From NCBI GenBank assembly GCA_024680055.1, contig JAILCP010000058.1, positions 62,001 through 126,000 on the forward strand: a stretch of 64,000 bases of DNA, read 5' to 3'. A model generated the notes under the pieces. It searched no databases. It was not told where the DNA came from and saw nothing but the letters and a program-made list of their open reading frames with translations. The position numbers were made by a program, and so were the translations under genes. Below, one piece after another: positions 1 to 10,693 of the stretch. The stretch comes from Lachnospiraceae bacterium. Its GTDB lineage: Bacteria > Bacillota > Clostridia > Lachnospirales > Lachnospiraceae. Position 1 is the stretch's first letter. Each line of letters begins with the position of its first letter.

Positions 1-468
1 CAGAGAATGATAAAGGTCCAGGTTGGGATTTGGAAGGGCACTTTTACTTCCTTCAACAATGATTCCACGAAGGGGTTGCTTTAGAATCTCAGTAAGAATG
101 CGACGTTCATTTTCCACCTGATTATCGGTAATAAAAATCTTTAAATCATAACCTTGAACAAACAGAGTTTTACGAATATCTTCAATTAGAGTGGGATAAA
201 TGTAGAGAGTATCGCTGTATATCAAAAGTCCCACGGTATTATCCTTTTGTTCCGGCATAAGTCCGGTAAGATAGCAGCCGCTTCCCCTGCGGCGGGTAAT
301 CAGATGTTCTTCCTCCAGGATGTGAAGGGCATTGCGCACCGTTTGACGGCTGACCTTGTAACGTTTTGACAATTCCTCCTCTGTTGGAAATGTAGCATTA
401 CCAATTGCAAGGTCATGTATGATTTTTTCTCTCAATTTTTCCGCCAACCATTTGTATTTAATCGCCAT
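1..468 (-). CDS. GntR-family transcriptional regulator, AraR-like (N-terminal part; continues beyond window start)
   Basis: Reverse-strand reading from ATG (cat at 466-468): MAIKYKWLAEKLREKIIHDLAIGNATFPTEEELSKRYKVSRQTVRNALHILEEEHLITRRRGSGCYLTG..., a GntR wHTH followed by a LacI-type sugar-binding region; divergent from the arabinose operon. Not in ORF track because it runs off the edge. Confidence 0.85.
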   Translation of the reverse strand, partial: MAIKYKWLAEKLREKIIHDLAIGNATFPTEEELSKRYKVSRQTVRNALHILEEEHLITRRRGSGCYLTGLMPEQKDNTVGLLIYSDTLYIYPTLIEDIRKTLFVQGYDLKIFITDNQVENERRILTEILKQPLRGIIVEGSKSALPNPNLDLYHSL

Positions 469-725
469 GCTTTTTACCTCCACCGTATAAAAATGCAACA
501 TTCCATAAAAAATCAAACTTCATGTGGGATAATTATGAATATGCACAAAACAAAATATGTTCATTTGACGTCTAAAAACTCCAAAAATGAACTGAAAATT
601 GATAATTTTAAACTGAAAAATGAAAAAAATAAACAACAATTTCAATTTGTATTCTTTTTGAATTATAGCACCTTGAATTTGTATTGTAAATAACTTACGA
701 ACCTTAGAAATATAAGGGAATTTCA

Positions 726-754
726 TTGACGCAAAAATGTGAAAATGATATGTT
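726..754 (+). promoter_or_regulatory. Candidate sigma-A promoter for arabinose transport/catabolism operon
   Basis: TTGACG (726-731), 17-nt spacer, TATGTT (749-754), upstream of the substrate-binding protein gene. Confidence 0.4.
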
Positions 755-806
755 TGAATCGTAGGGAGAAGACATCCCATAATACATAGTTGAGGAGGAT
801 TTATCT

Positions 807-1808
807 ATGAAGAAAAAATTGTTGGCAGTGTTATTAGCATCTGCTATGGTATTTGGTCTTGCAGCATGCGGATCAAGTACAGAGAAGAAGGAGAGCAGTG
901 ACGATTCCAAGAAAACAGAAGAATCCAGTGACTTAATCAAAGTTGGTATTATTAACAACGACCCGAACGAGTCCGGATATCGTACCGCTAATGACAAAGA
1001 TTTGCAGGCAATGTTTACTAAGGAAAATGGCTATGATGCAACATTTGCATACAGCTTAAAGAACGATGAGCAGATTTCAGCAGCTCAGAAGATGATTACT
1101 GACGGTGTTGATTATTTACTTTTATCAGCAGCTGATACATCCGGTTGGGATTCTGTATTAAAAGATGCTCAGGATGCAGGAACAAGAGTCATCTTATTTG
1201 ACCGTACCATCGATGCAGATGAGAGCTTATATGAAGCTTCTATCGTTTCCGATATGGCTAAAGAAGGTGAAACAGCTTGTGACTGGTTAAAAGAACAGAA
1301 ACTTGATACTTACAACATTATCCACATTCAGGGTGTTATGGGATCTGCAGCTCAGAAGGGACGTTCTGAAGCACTTAACAAAACAGCTGAATCTGAAGGA
1401 TGGAACATTGTTACACAGCAGACAGCTGAGTGGAACGCAGAAAAGGCACAGCAGATTGTTCAGTCCGTTATCGATGCAGGAACAGAATTTAATGTAATCT
1501 ATGCAGAAAACGACGACATGGCAAAAGGTGCTGTAGCAGCTCTTGACAAAGCAAACATCTCCCACGGCGTAAAAGGTGACGTTTTAGTTATGGGATATGA
1601 CTGCAACAAGTGGGCATTACAGGAACTCTTAGATGGAAACTGGAACTATGACGGACAGTGTAACCCATTCCAGGCAAGCTACATTGATGAAATCATCAAG
1701 AAACTTGAAAATGGCGAAACATTAGAAGAAAAGACCATCGTTATGGATGAAAAAGGTTTCGATGCTAAGACAATCACAGAAGAGGATGTTGAAAAATACG
1801 GAATCTAA
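807..1808 (+). CDS. Sugar ABC transporter substrate-binding lipoprotein (periplasmic-binding protein family 4)
   Basis: Signal peptide with lipobox (VFGLAACGSS), PBP fold typical of ribose/arabinofuranose binders (YtfQ-like); RBS gaggagg. Confidence 0.9.
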   Translation: MKKKLLAVLLASAMVFGLAACGSSTEKKESSDDSKKTEESSDLIKVGIINNDPNESGYRTANDKDLQAMFTKENGYDATFAYSLKNDEQISAAQKMITDGVDYLLLSAADTSGWDSVLKDAQDAGTRVILFDRTIDADESLYEASIVSDMAKEGETACDWLKEQKLDTYNIIHIQGVMGSAAQKGRSEALNKTAESEGWNIVTQQTAEWNAEKAQQIVQSVIDAGTEFNVIYAENDDMAKGAVAALDKANISHGVKGDVLVMGYDCNKWALQELLDGNWNYDGQCNPFQASYIDEIIKKLENGETLEEKTIVMDEKGFDAKTITEEDVEKYGI

Positions 1809-1834
1809 TGTAATTTAAAAATTATTGAACTTAG

Positions 1835-1871
1835 GGGCGCGGTACAGCGTTACTTGTACCGTGCCCTTTTT
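1835..1871 (+). terminator. Intra-operon hairpin/terminator between SBP and ABC ATPase genes
   Basis: gggcgcggtaca-gcgttact-tgtaccgtgccc followed by TTTTT; 12-bp stem with one G-U. Confidence 0.75.
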
Positions 1872-1896
1872 AGAAAAATAAAGGAGTGACACGCTG

Positions 1897-3414
1897 GTGA
1901 AGGAAAATACCATTTTGGAAATGAAAAATATTCATAAAAGATTCCCTGGCGTCAAGGCGTTACAAGGTGTGGATTTCTCTTTGAACAAAGGTGAAATTCA
2001 TGCATTAATGGGAGAGAATGGAGCCGGAAAATCAACTTTAATTAAAGTTTTAACCGGTGTTTATGAAAAGAATGAGGGAGAGATTTACGTGAACGGTATA
2101 GAGAAGCCGGCTGTAATTCGTTCACCTCAGGAGGCACAAGCCCTGGGAATCAGTACCGTATATCAGGAGATTACGCTTTGTCAGAATCTTTCTGTAGCGG
2201 AAAATATGTTCATTGGTAGATTGAACCATAACAATGGACGTAGTTGGAAAAAAATGAATGAGGCGGCAGATAAGATTTTGAAAAATCTTGGAATTCCTGC
2301 CAGAGCGACACAACAGTTGTCTACATGTTCCATTGCGATTCAGCAGATGGTTGCCATTGCAAGAGCAGTGGACATGGATTGTAAAGTGTTAATATTGGAT
2401 GAGCCTACATCTTCTTTGGATGAAGGTGAAGTTGAAAAACTTTTTACCCTTATGAGGGACTTGAAAAAACGTGGCGTGGGAATTATCTTTGTAACACACT
2501 TTTTGGAACAGGTTTATGAAGTGTGTGACAAGATTACAGTACTTCGTGACGGCAAATTGGTTGGTGAATATGAAATCAAGGATTTGCCGAGAGTACAATT
2601 GGTGTCAAAGATGCTTGGAAAAGAACTGGATGATGTTTCTGAAATTAAGGATAGTTCTTTGGCATATAAAGGTACAGATACAGATGTCCCTGTTTACGAG
2701 GCAAAAGGTCTTACAGGAACAACAGGTATTAAACCGTTTGATTTTGAAATTAAAAAAGGTGAAGTCAATGGGTTCACCGGGCTTTTGGGTTCCGGACGTA
2801 GTGAGTGTGTAAGAGCCATTTTCGGAGCTGACAGAACCGTTGGTGGAACTGTAAAAATAGATGGAAAAGAAACCAAGATCAACCGTCCAATCGATGCCAT
2901 GAAGCATGGTATTGCCTACCTTCCGGAGGATCGAAAGGGAGACGGAATCGTTGGAGATTTATCGGTTCGTGACAACATTATACTTGCGCTTCAGGTAAAA
3001 AAAGGATTCTTCAAACCTTTTACCAAAGCGGAAGCCAACAAGTTTGCAGATGAATACATTAAGCTGTTAAATATTAAAACAGCATCTGCAGACACACCAA
3101 TCAAATCTTTATCCGGAGGAAATCAGCAGAAAGTAATACTGGGAAGATGGCTTTTAACCCATCCGGAATATTTGATATTGGATGAGCCTACAAGAGGTAT
3201 TGATGTAGGAACAAAGATTGAAATTCAAAAATTAGTATTAAAACTTGCATCCGAGGGAATGAGCATTACCTTTATCTCTTCTGAAACAGACGAGATGCTT
3301 CGTACCTGCTCAAGACTGATTGTTATGCGAGACGGAAAAGTGGTAGGAGAGTTGAAAGATGATGAACTTACCCAGAATATGATTATGAGTACCATTGCAG
3401 GAGGTGAAGCGTAA
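1897..3414 (+). CDS. Sugar ABC transporter ATP-binding protein (two ABC domains, YtfR/AraG-like)
   Basis: Walker A GENGAGKST, LSGGNQQK signature in second half; GTG start. Confidence 0.92.
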   Translation: MKENTILEMKNIHKRFPGVKALQGVDFSLNKGEIHALMGENGAGKSTLIKVLTGVYEKNEGEIYVNGIEKPAVIRSPQEAQALGISTVYQEITLCQNLSVAENMFIGRLNHNNGRSWKKMNEAADKILKNLGIPARATQQLSTCSIAIQQMVAIARAVDMDCKVLILDEPTSSLDEGEVEKLFTLMRDLKKRGVGIIFVTHFLEQVYEVCDKITVLRDGKLVGEYEIKDLPRVQLVSKMLGKELDDVSEIKDSSLAYKGTDTDVPVYEAKGLTGTTGIKPFDFEIKKGEVNGFTGLLGSGRSECVRAIFGADRTVGGTVKIDGKETKINRPIDAMKHGIAYLPEDRKGDGIVGDLSVRDNIILALQVKKGFFKPFTKAEANKFADEYIKLLNIKTASADTPIKSLSGGNQQKVILGRWLLTHPEYLILDEPTRGIDVGTKIEIQKLVLKLASEGMSITFISSETDEMLRTCSRLIVMRDGKVVGELKDDELTQNMIMSTIAGGEA

Positions 3415-3416
3415 AA

Positions 3417-4487
3417 ATGAAATTAAGGAAGATGACATTTAACAAACAGCTTTTAATACCTCTGATTGCACTTTTGGCGTTGGCCATTTTTAATCTTTTG
3501 GCTGACCCGTCATTCTATAAAATCACATTGGGTTATAACAGTGCGGGAAACCCGGTTTTATCCGGATATTTAATTACAATTCTGGATTATGGCTCTGAAT
3601 TGGCAATTCTTGCCATTGGTATGACCCTTGTAACAGCGGCAACCGGTGGACAGGATATTTCCGTTGGAGCAGCCATTGCCATTGCCGGTTCTGTTATTTT
3701 AAGAGTTCTTTGCGGAACCGAAACAAGCCCGGCCCATATGAAAGCGCCTGTGATTGTGGCATTTTTAATTGCAGTGGTTGTGGCCATGTTATTTGGAGCT
3801 TTTAACGGAACCCTGGTTTCTGTATTTAATATTCCGCCGATGGTGGCAACCTTGATTCTTTACACAGCAGGTCGTTCCATTGCAGCCTGGATCAACAATA
3901 ACCAGTTACCGATTGTAAATGAAAAATCCTTCCATGTTTACGGTGGATTTATTCCGGGAATTCCAATTCCGACGCCGTTTTTTATCGCTGTGATTTGCGC
4001 AGGTCTAACGGCATTGATGTTGAAATTTACAACCCTTGGATTGTATACACAGGCAGTTGGTATCAACGAGAAATCTTCCAGATTAAACGGTATCAATCCA
4101 ACATTTATTAAGTTTTTAACCTTTGTAATTTTGGGAGTTTGTGTGGCTGTGGCAGCGTTGATTAAAGTCAGCCGTCTTTCCACCATTAACTATTCCGTTA
4201 TTGCAAAAGATATTGAAATGGATGCCATTTTAGCAGTTGCCCTTGGCGGTAATGCTCTTAGCGGCGGTAAGTTTAATATGCCTGCATCCATTCTTGGAGC
4301 TTACGTTATTCAGTTCCTTACCACAACACTTTATAAGTGCAATGTTTCTTCCGCAGCCTTATCTGCATACAAAGCGGTGGTTGTAATTGTACTTGTGGTA
4401 TTAAGTGCGCCAACGGTTAAGGATAAGCTTTCAAAGTTTTGGAATAAGGTAAAACCGGCTACATCAAAAGAAAAGGAGGCAGCTTAA
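3417..4487 (+). CDS. Sugar ABC transporter permease (YtfT-like)
   Basis: Multi-TM BPD_transp_2-type permease; adjacent to ATPase. Confidence 0.9.
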   Translation: MKLRKMTFNKQLLIPLIALLALAIFNLLADPSFYKITLGYNSAGNPVLSGYLITILDYGSELAILAIGMTLVTAATGGQDISVGAAIAIAGSVILRVLCGTETSPAHMKAPVIVAFLIAVVVAMLFGAFNGTLVSVFNIPPMVATLILYTAGRSIAAWINNNQLPIVNEKSFHVYGGFIPGIPIPTPFFIAVICAGLTALMLKFTTLGLYTQAVGINEKSSRLNGINPTFIKFLTFVILGVCVAVAALIKVSRLSTINYSVIAKDIEMDAILAVALGGNALSGGKFNMPASILGAYVIQFLTTTLYKCNVSSAALSAYKAVVVIVLVVLSAPTVKDKLSKFWNKVKPATSKEKEAA

Positions 4488-4488
4488 G

Positions 4489-5511
4489 ATGACAAAAATT
4501 AAGACACGAATGAAAAGCATGTCAGATACCAACCTTCTTTTGATTATTACAATTTTGGTATTTATTATAATGTATGGAAGTGCCATGGGAATCCTTGGAG
4601 AGGGATTTTTAAAACCACAGACCTTCTTCAACATCCTTGATGCTCAGGCGGCACTTTTGATTGCCTCCATTGGTATGAGTGTGGTTATGATTACCGGAGG
4701 AATTGATATTTCCGTAGGTGGTGTTACCGGCCTTGTTACCATGTGCTGTGCGGTATATCTTGATTTTGGCGGCGGAAACATTTTGGTTTCCTTCTTAATC
4801 GCAGTCGGTATTGGCCTTTGTTTCGGATTGGTTCAGGGATACCTGGTTGCATACCTTGAGATTCAGCCGTTTATTGTTACATTGGCAGGTATGTTCTTTG
4901 CAAGAGGTTTAACCACCATTGTACATACCAATCCGTTTAACGTTGCCAATAAAGAGTTTATCGCATTAAAGGATACAAGAATTATTATTCCGGGACTTGG
5001 TACAGTGAACCGACTTGGAAACTACATCGATGCTTACGTGGAAATTGGAGCAGTGGTTGCAGTGATTCTGGTGATTGTGTTCTTTATTGCTCTTCGTTGG
5101 ACGAAGCTTGGTAGAGCTTTTTATGCAGTGGGCGGTAATCCATCCAGTGCGTTGATGCTTGGAATTAACGTGAAACGTACCAGATTTTTCTCACATTTGA
5201 TTTGTGGAGTTCTGGCAGGTGTTGCAGGTTATGTCTATTTCCTGCATGTTGGTTCCGGTTCTCCGTCCCATGCAACAGGACTTGAAATGAATGCCATTGC
5301 ATCTTCCATTATTGGTGGAACCATGTTAACCGGTGGTGTTGGTAACGTGGTAGGTACATTCTTTGGTGTAATGTCCCTTGCAACCATTCAGAACATTGTA
5401 AGTTCCATCGGACTTGACCAGGCATGGTGGACAGGAATTACAATTGCTGCTATGCTGTGTTTGTTCCTTGTTATTCAGAGTGTGGTAATGGCTTGGAAGA
5501 GAAAGAAATAA
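4489..5511 (+). CDS. Sugar ABC transporter permease (YjfF-like)
   Basis: Multi-TM permease with GGIDISVGG motif; same operon. Confidence 0.9.
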   Translation: MTKIKTRMKSMSDTNLLLIITILVFIIMYGSAMGILGEGFLKPQTFFNILDAQAALLIASIGMSVVMITGGIDISVGGVTGLVTMCCAVYLDFGGGNILVSFLIAVGIGLCFGLVQGYLVAYLEIQPFIVTLAGMFFARGLTTIVHTNPFNVANKEFIALKDTRIIIPGLGTVNRLGNYIDAYVEIGAVVAVILVIVFFIALRWTKLGRAFYAVGGNPSSALMLGINVKRTRFFSHLICGVLAGVAGYVYFLHVGSGSPSHATGLEMNAIASSIIGGTMLTGGVGNVVGTFFGVMSLATIQNIVSSIGLDQAWWTGITIAAMLCLFLVIQSVVMAWKRKK

Positions 5512-5519
5512 GAAAAGCA

Positions 5520-5562
5520 AAAAAAGCGCCCGAGCGGAACTGTTTGGGCGTTTTCTTTAAAA
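5520..5562 (+). terminator. Intra-operon hairpin between permease and araA
   Basis: aaaaaagcgcccgagcggaactgtttgggcgttttctt: GC-rich inverted repeat followed by T-rich run. Confidence 0.6.
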
Positions 5563-5591
5563 AATATAAATAAAACAGTGAGGTGCCTATT

Positions 5592-7085
5592 ATGGAAATG
5601 AAGAAATACAAATTTTGGTTCTGTACCGGATCACAGGACTTATACGGAGATGAATGTTTGGCAAAGGTTGCAGAGCATTCACAGAAAATTGTGGAGGCAT
5701 TGAATAATTCCAAAAAGCTTCCTTTTGAGGTGGTATGGAAACCAACCTTAATTACCAATGAATTGATTCGTAAAACATTCAACGAAGCAAATACAGATGA
5801 CACCTGTGCCGGTGTGATTACATGGATGCATACATTTTCTCCTGCAAAATCCTGGATTTTAGGACTTCAGGAATACAGAAAACCATTATTGCATTTTCAT
5901 ACCCAGTTCAACGAGGAAATACCTTATGACACCATCGATATGGATTTTATGAATGAAAACCAGTCCGCTCACGGTGACAGAGAATATGGTCACATTGTCA
6001 GCCGAATGAGAATGGAGCGCAAAGTGGTAGTTGGTCATTGGTCCGACCCTGTGGTTGTGGAGAAAATTGCAAACTGGATGAGAACTGCCGTTGGTGTATG
6101 TGAAAGCAGCCACATTCGTGTTATGAGAATTGCCGACAACATGCGAAACGTTGCCGTAACCGAAGGTGATAAGGTAGAGGCTCAGATTAAATTCGGATGG
6201 GAAGTGGATGCTTATCCGGTAAATGAAATTACAGAAGCGGTAAAAGCTGTTTCCGTATCCGATACCAATGCTTTGGTGGATGAATACTACAGCAAATACA
6301 ACATTTTACTGGAAGGAAGAGATCCGGAAGAGTTTAAGAGACATGTGGCAGTTCAGGCACAGATTGAACTTGGATTTGAACGTTTCTTAAAAGAGAAAAA
6401 CTATCATGCCATCGTAACTCATTTTGGCGATTTGGGACAGCTGCAGCAGCTTCCGGGACTTGCAATTCAGCGTCTTATGGAAAAAGGATACGGCTTTGGC
6501 GCAGAAGGTGACTGGAAGGTAGCGGCAATGGTTCGTTTAATGAAGGTTATGACTGCCAACATGAAGGACGCAAAAGGAACTTCCATGATGGAAGACTACA
6601 CCTATAACTTAATCAAAGGAAAAGAGGGCATTTTACAATCTCATATGCTGGAAGTATGTCCATCCATGGCAGATGGTGAAATCAGTATTAAATGTAATCC
6701 GCTTTCCATGGGCGACAGAGAAGATCCTGCAAGACTGGTATTTACCTCCAAAGAAGGATCCGGAATTGCAACTTCCTTAATCGACCTTGGAAACAGATTC
6801 CGTCTCATCATCAACGATGTGGATTGTAAAAAAGTGGAAAAACCAATGCCAAAATTACCGGTTGCTACCAATTTCTGGTGCCCAAGACCGGATTTCTATA
6901 CCGGTGCAGAGGCATGGATTTTAGCAGGCGGTGCGCATCATACAGCCTTTACCTATGATTTAACTGCAGAGCAGATGGAAGATTTTGCAGCTATGATGGG
7001 AATTGAAGCAGTTCGAATTGACAAAAATACAAATATCAACGATTTCAAGAAAGAATTAATGCTTGGAGAAGTATTCTATCGTTAA
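5592..7085 (+). CDS. araA: L-arabinose isomerase
   Basis: MEMKKYKFWFCTGSQDLYGDE..., long similarity to AraA; ORF track start at 5583, ATG at 5592 also possible. Confidence 0.95.
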   Translation: MEMKKYKFWFCTGSQDLYGDECLAKVAEHSQKIVEALNNSKKLPFEVVWKPTLITNELIRKTFNEANTDDTCAGVITWMHTFSPAKSWILGLQEYRKPLLHFHTQFNEEIPYDTIDMDFMNENQSAHGDREYGHIVSRMRMERKVVVGHWSDPVVVEKIANWMRTAVGVCESSHIRVMRIADNMRNVAVTEGDKVEAQIKFGWEVDAYPVNEITEAVKAVSVSDTNALVDEYYSKYNILLEGRDPEEFKRHVAVQAQIELGFERFLKEKNYHAIVTHFGDLGQLQQLPGLAIQRLMEKGYGFGAEGDWKVAAMVRLMKVMTANMKDAKGTSMMEDYTYNLIKGKEGILQSHMLEVCPSMADGEISIKCNPLSMGDREDPARLVFTSKEGSGIATSLIDLGNRFRLIINDVDCKKVEKPMPKLPVATNFWCPRPDFYTGAEAWILAGGAHHTAFTYDLTAEQMEDFAAMMGIEAVRIDKNTNINDFKKELMLGEVFYR

Positions 7086-7098
7086 TGGGAGGATTGAA

Positions 7099-8688
7099 AT
7101 GGAAGGAAGAGAGGTTATTGCGTCCGGAAACGCATACCTTGGAATAGAATTTGGATCCACAAGAATCAAAGGGGTTCTTATTGATTCAAGTGCAAAAGTT
7201 TTGGCAATGGGAAGCCATGAATGGGAAAATCAGCTGAAGGACGGTATTTGGACCTATTCCATGGAAGCCATTACCACAGGACTTCAGGATTGTTACAGCG
7301 ATCTTTTAAAAAATGTAAAAGAGCAATATGATATCGCCATTACCCGGTTAAGAGGTATGGGTGTCAGTGCCATGATGCATGGTTATCTTGCCTTTAATGA
7401 AAAAGATGAGCTTTTAACAGAATTTCGTACCTGGAGAAATACCATTACAGAAGAGGCAGCAAATGAACTTTCAAAAGAGTTTTCTTTTAACATTCCACAG
7501 CGCTGGAGTGTAGCCCATCTGTATCAGGCAATCTTGAATAAGGAAGAACATGTAAAGGATGTGGCATTTTTTACCACGCTGGCAGGCTACATCCACTGGA
7601 AATTAACAGGAAACAAGGTGCTTGGCATCGGAGATGCATCGGGAATGTTCCCAATTGACAGCACCCTTAAGGATTATCATGAAAACATGATGAAACAGTT
7701 TGATGTTTTGGCAAAACAGCATGGATTTGAAAAATCAATTGCAGATCTTTTACCAAAGGTTCTTGTGGCGGGAGAAAATGCCGGAACCTTAACAGAAGAG
7801 GGAGCCAAGCTTCTTGATGTAACAGGTCAGCTGCAGGCCGGATGTGCTGTGTGCCCACCGGAAGGAGACGCCGGAACCGGTATGACAGCCACCAACAGTG
7901 TAAGAGTAAAAACCGGTAACGTTTCTGCAGGAACATCGGTGTTTGCCATGGTGGTGTTGGAAAAGGCCCTAAAAACCTATCATCAGGAAATCGACATGGT
8001 TACCACTCCAAGTGGAGAGGCTGTTGCAATGGTACACTGCAACAACTGTACTTCTGACTTGAATGCATGGGTACAACTGTTTTGTCAGTTCTCTGAAGCC
8101 ATGGGAGTGGAAGTGGACAAAAATAAGGCCTATACCGTACTTTTTGAAAAGGCACTGCAGGCCGATGCAGACGGTGGCGGATTATTGTCCTACAACTATT
8201 TTTCCGGTGAGAGTATTACCGGTTTTGACGAAGGCCGGCCTATTTTTGCACGCGCTCAGAATGCCAATTTCAACCTGGCCAATTTTATGAGAGTGCATCT
8301 TTTTACCGCACTTGGGGCTTTGAAAATCGGTCTTGACATTCTTTTGAAAGATGAGGGCGTAAGCATTGATACCATGTACGGCCACGGCGGCTTCTTTAAG
8401 ACTCCGGTGGTAGGTCAAAGAATTATGGCAGCGGCCATGAATGCGCCGGTGGCAACCATGACCACCGCAGGTGAAGGCGGTCCATGGGGAATGGCGGTTT
8501 TGGCAGCTTATATGATGGAAGCAGAAGGGGAATCCCTGGCAGATTATTTAAGCAATCACATCTTTTGCGGTGAAGAAATTCATGTGGAAGAGCCAAAAGA
8601 GGATGATGTTAAAGGCTTTGATGAATTTTTAAAGACCTATAAAAATGGACTTGAAATTGAAAAAGCTGCAGTGAAAACCATGAAATAA
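7099..8688 (+). CDS. araB: FGGY-family ribulokinase
   Basis: [18 protein letters not shown]-terminal FGGY motif; GGAGG RBS before ATG at 7099 (ORF track begins at 7063, overlapping araA). Confidence 0.85.
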   Translation: MEGREVIASGNAYLGIEFGSTRIKGVLIDSSAKVLAMGSHEWENQLKDGIWTYSMEAITTGLQDCYSDLLKNVKEQYDIAITRLRGMGVSAMMHGYLAFNEKDELLTEFRTWRNTITEEAANELSKEFSFNIPQRWSVAHLYQAILNKEEHVKDVAFFTTLAGYIHWKLTGNKVLGIGDASGMFPIDSTLKDYHENMMKQFDVLAKQHGFEKSIADLLPKVLVAGENAGTLTEEGAKLLDVTGQLQAGCAVCPPEGDAGTGMTATNSVRVKTGNVSAGTSVFAMVVLEKALKTYHQEIDMVTTPSGEAVAMVHCNNCTSDLNAWVQLFCQFSEAMGVEVDKNKAYTVLFEKALQADADGGGLLSYNYFSGESITGFDEGRPIFARAQNANFNLANFMRVHLFTALGALKIGLDILLKDEGVSIDTMYGHGGFFKTPVVGQRIMAAAMNAPVATMTTAGEGGPWGMAVLAAYMMEAEGESLADYLSNHIFCGEEIHVEEPKEDDVKGFDEFLKTYKNGLEIEKAAVKTMK

Positions 8689-8701
8689 GGCGAGGATAAA
8701 C

Positions 8702-9397
8702 ATGTTAGAGGAATTAAAAAAGCAAGTATATGAAGCAAATATGGAACTTCCAAGAAGAGGATTGATTACCTACACCTGGGGAAATGTCAGCGGCATTGAC
8801 CGGGATAAAAACCTGTTTGTAATCAAGCCAAGCGGAGTTGCATACGACGAATTAAAGCCGGAAGATATGGTGGTGCTTGATCTTGAAGGCAATATTGTGG
8901 AAGGAAACTTAAGACCTTCTTCCGATACGCCGACACACCTGGAATTATACAAAAAGTTCCAGGATATTGGAGGCATTGTGCATACCCATTCTCCGGAAGC
9001 AACCAGTTTTGCCCAGGCAGGGATGGACATTGTATTATACGGCACAACCCATGCAGATTACTTTTACGGAAGTATTCCTTGTACCAGAAGCCTTACCAAA
9101 GAGGAAATCGAAGGGGAATACGAAGTAAATACCGGAAAGGTGATAATAGAAACCTTTGAAGAAAGAAACATCAATCCGGTATACACTCCGGGCGTGCTTT
9201 GCAAAAATCATGGCCCTTTTACCTGGGGAAAAGATGCAGGTGAAGCGGTTCACAACGCTGTGGTACTTGAAGAAGTAGCCAAAATGGCATTTAAAACAAG
9301 AATGATCAATCCACTGGTTGAGGAAGCGCCGGATTGTATCAGAGATAAGCATTTCTTCCGTAAACACGGAGAAAATGCCTATTATGGACAAAAATAA
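8702..9397 (+). CDS. araD: L-ribulose-5-phosphate 4-epimerase
   Basis: Class II aldolase/epimerase: [37 protein letters not shown]. Confidence 0.95.
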   Translation: MLEELKKQVYEANMELPRRGLITYTWGNVSGIDRDKNLFVIKPSGVAYDELKPEDMVVLDLEGNIVEGNLRPSSDTPTHLELYKKFQDIGGIVHTHSPEATSFAQAGMDIVLYGTTHADYFYGSIPCTRSLTKEEIEGEYEVNTGKVIIETFEERNINPVYTPGVLCKNHGPFTWGKDAGEAVHNAVVLEEVAKMAFKTRMINPLVEEAPDCIRDKHFFRKHGENAYYGQK

Positions 9398-9454
9398 CAG
9401 AAAAATGCGGCTGGTCCCAGGATAAAAACCAAGGAAAGCACCAATTTTATAAGG

Positions 9455-9500
9455 AAAATGAGCTGAAACCTTATTGTGATATGGTCTCAGCTCATTTTTT
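9455..9500. terminator. Bidirectional terminator between convergent genes
   Basis: aaaatgagctga ... tcagctcatttttt; perfect 12-bp stem with A/T tails on both sides. Confidence 0.75.
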
Positions 9501-10401
9501 ACATTGTTAAGATTTCCTGATTCATATCGTAATAGTACGCATGATCGGATAAAACATCTTCCATAGGTACATGTTCTGAATTGACTGTTTGAATAATGGA
9601 AGACAAATCACAATCCGGATTCAAATCTTTGTCCGGAACCAATATGACTTCATGAATACTGCTTGGAATCACATAAAAAGAGCAGCGAAACCTTCGCCCC
9701 AGTTTTTTTAGCAAATCAGGGTATAAAATGGCAGAAGCGCCATAGAAATCCTTTTGGTTGGATAAAACATACATGGAGGCAGCTTCTTTTGTATTCCACT
9801 GATAAAAGGAATCACAGTCTGACTGCGGCCAAATGGATTGAAGTATGGTTTCCATGCTTTTTAGTGAATACGGAAACAATTCCGGTGTGTTTTGAAGCGC
9901 AGCTTCATATAAGTCCCTACAACTGATGTTCCAGGACTTTATGTGCTCATTGCGTATTAAAATACTTCCGGATTGCTCATTGAAATTTTCCAGGTAATAA
10001 CAAAAACAAATTGCCAAATCCAAATAAGGAACATGAGGGACCTGTGATAAAAGTTCCTGGTTGGACCGATAATGAATCAATTTAAAAACAATATTATTTT
10101 TAATTAAATGAAAGCTGGAATAAAAATTGGCATCCAAAGTCTGTGGTGGACAATGGGTGGTATGAATCTGAAGAATTTCAGAAGTAATTTGATGAAACGT
10201 AAGATTTCCTTCTTTGAAATCTTTATAATAATCATTTAAATAAATGCTGGGAGCAATGTGGTGTCCTTGTTCCATGATTGAGACGGCATCCAGTTCCAGC
10301 GTGTTGTTTTTCAAAACATGCTGAATGGATATCATGGCCTGCTCTCCAAAATAGTCTGAGAAATACTGTTTGATTTCTGCTAAAAATGTTTGATAATCCA
10401 T
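9499..10401 (-). CDS. DUF5688-like conserved hypothetical protein
   Basis: MDYQTFLAEIKQYFSDYFGEQAMISIQHVLKNNTLELDAVSIMEQGHHIAPSIYLNDYYKDF...; ATG at 10401 preceded by GGAGG; the longer ORF-track start at 10572 looks spurious. Confidence 0.7.
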   Translation of the reverse strand: MDYQTFLAEIKQYFSDYFGEQAMISIQHVLKNNTLELDAVSIMEQGHHIAPSIYLNDYYKDFKEGNLTFHQITSEILQIHTTHCPPQTLDANFYSSFHLIKNNIVFKLIHYRSNQELLSQVPHVPYLDLAICFCYYLENFNEQSGSILIRNEHIKSWNISCRDLYEAALQNTPELFPYSLKSMETILQSIWPQSDCDSFYQWNTKEAASMYVLSNQKDFYGASAILYPDLLKKLGRRFRCSFYVIPSSIHEVILVPDKDLNPDCDLSSIIQTVNSEHVPMEDVLSDHAYYYDMNQEILTM

Positions 10402-10693
10402 AAAACCTCCGTTTACTTTGTATGAAAAGGGGGCGGGACAATCATAGGCATCACCTTCTTTACTTAAAATTGTAATGTTCAATGAGAAATGATTTTGCAC
10501 GAATGTGCAGAAAAATAAATGAAACCACGAATGTGGTGTTTTGATAATAGCATGACTTATGGAGAAAAGCAAGGGAATTGTGACTGAAAAATAGGTGAAG
10601 GTACTTCCATTTTTGTGTCATTTGTGTTAAAAATATAAGTGGACTGCAAACGTGAGAAAACGTTTGAACTTATTAAAGATTGGAGAGGAAATA

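Noticed and set aside
520-780. ORFs at 415-693(+), 520-780(-) and 704-997(-) in the ara regulatory region
   Set aside because: AT-rich low-complexity translations overlapping the regulator start, promoter and SBP signal peptide; no recognisable protein features.
10402-10572. N-terminal extension of the DUF5688-like ORF
   Set aside because: Translation (MLFSISHAIIKTPHSW...) is unlike the family and crosses the inverted-repeat elements; a GGAGG-preceded ATG at 10401 is better.
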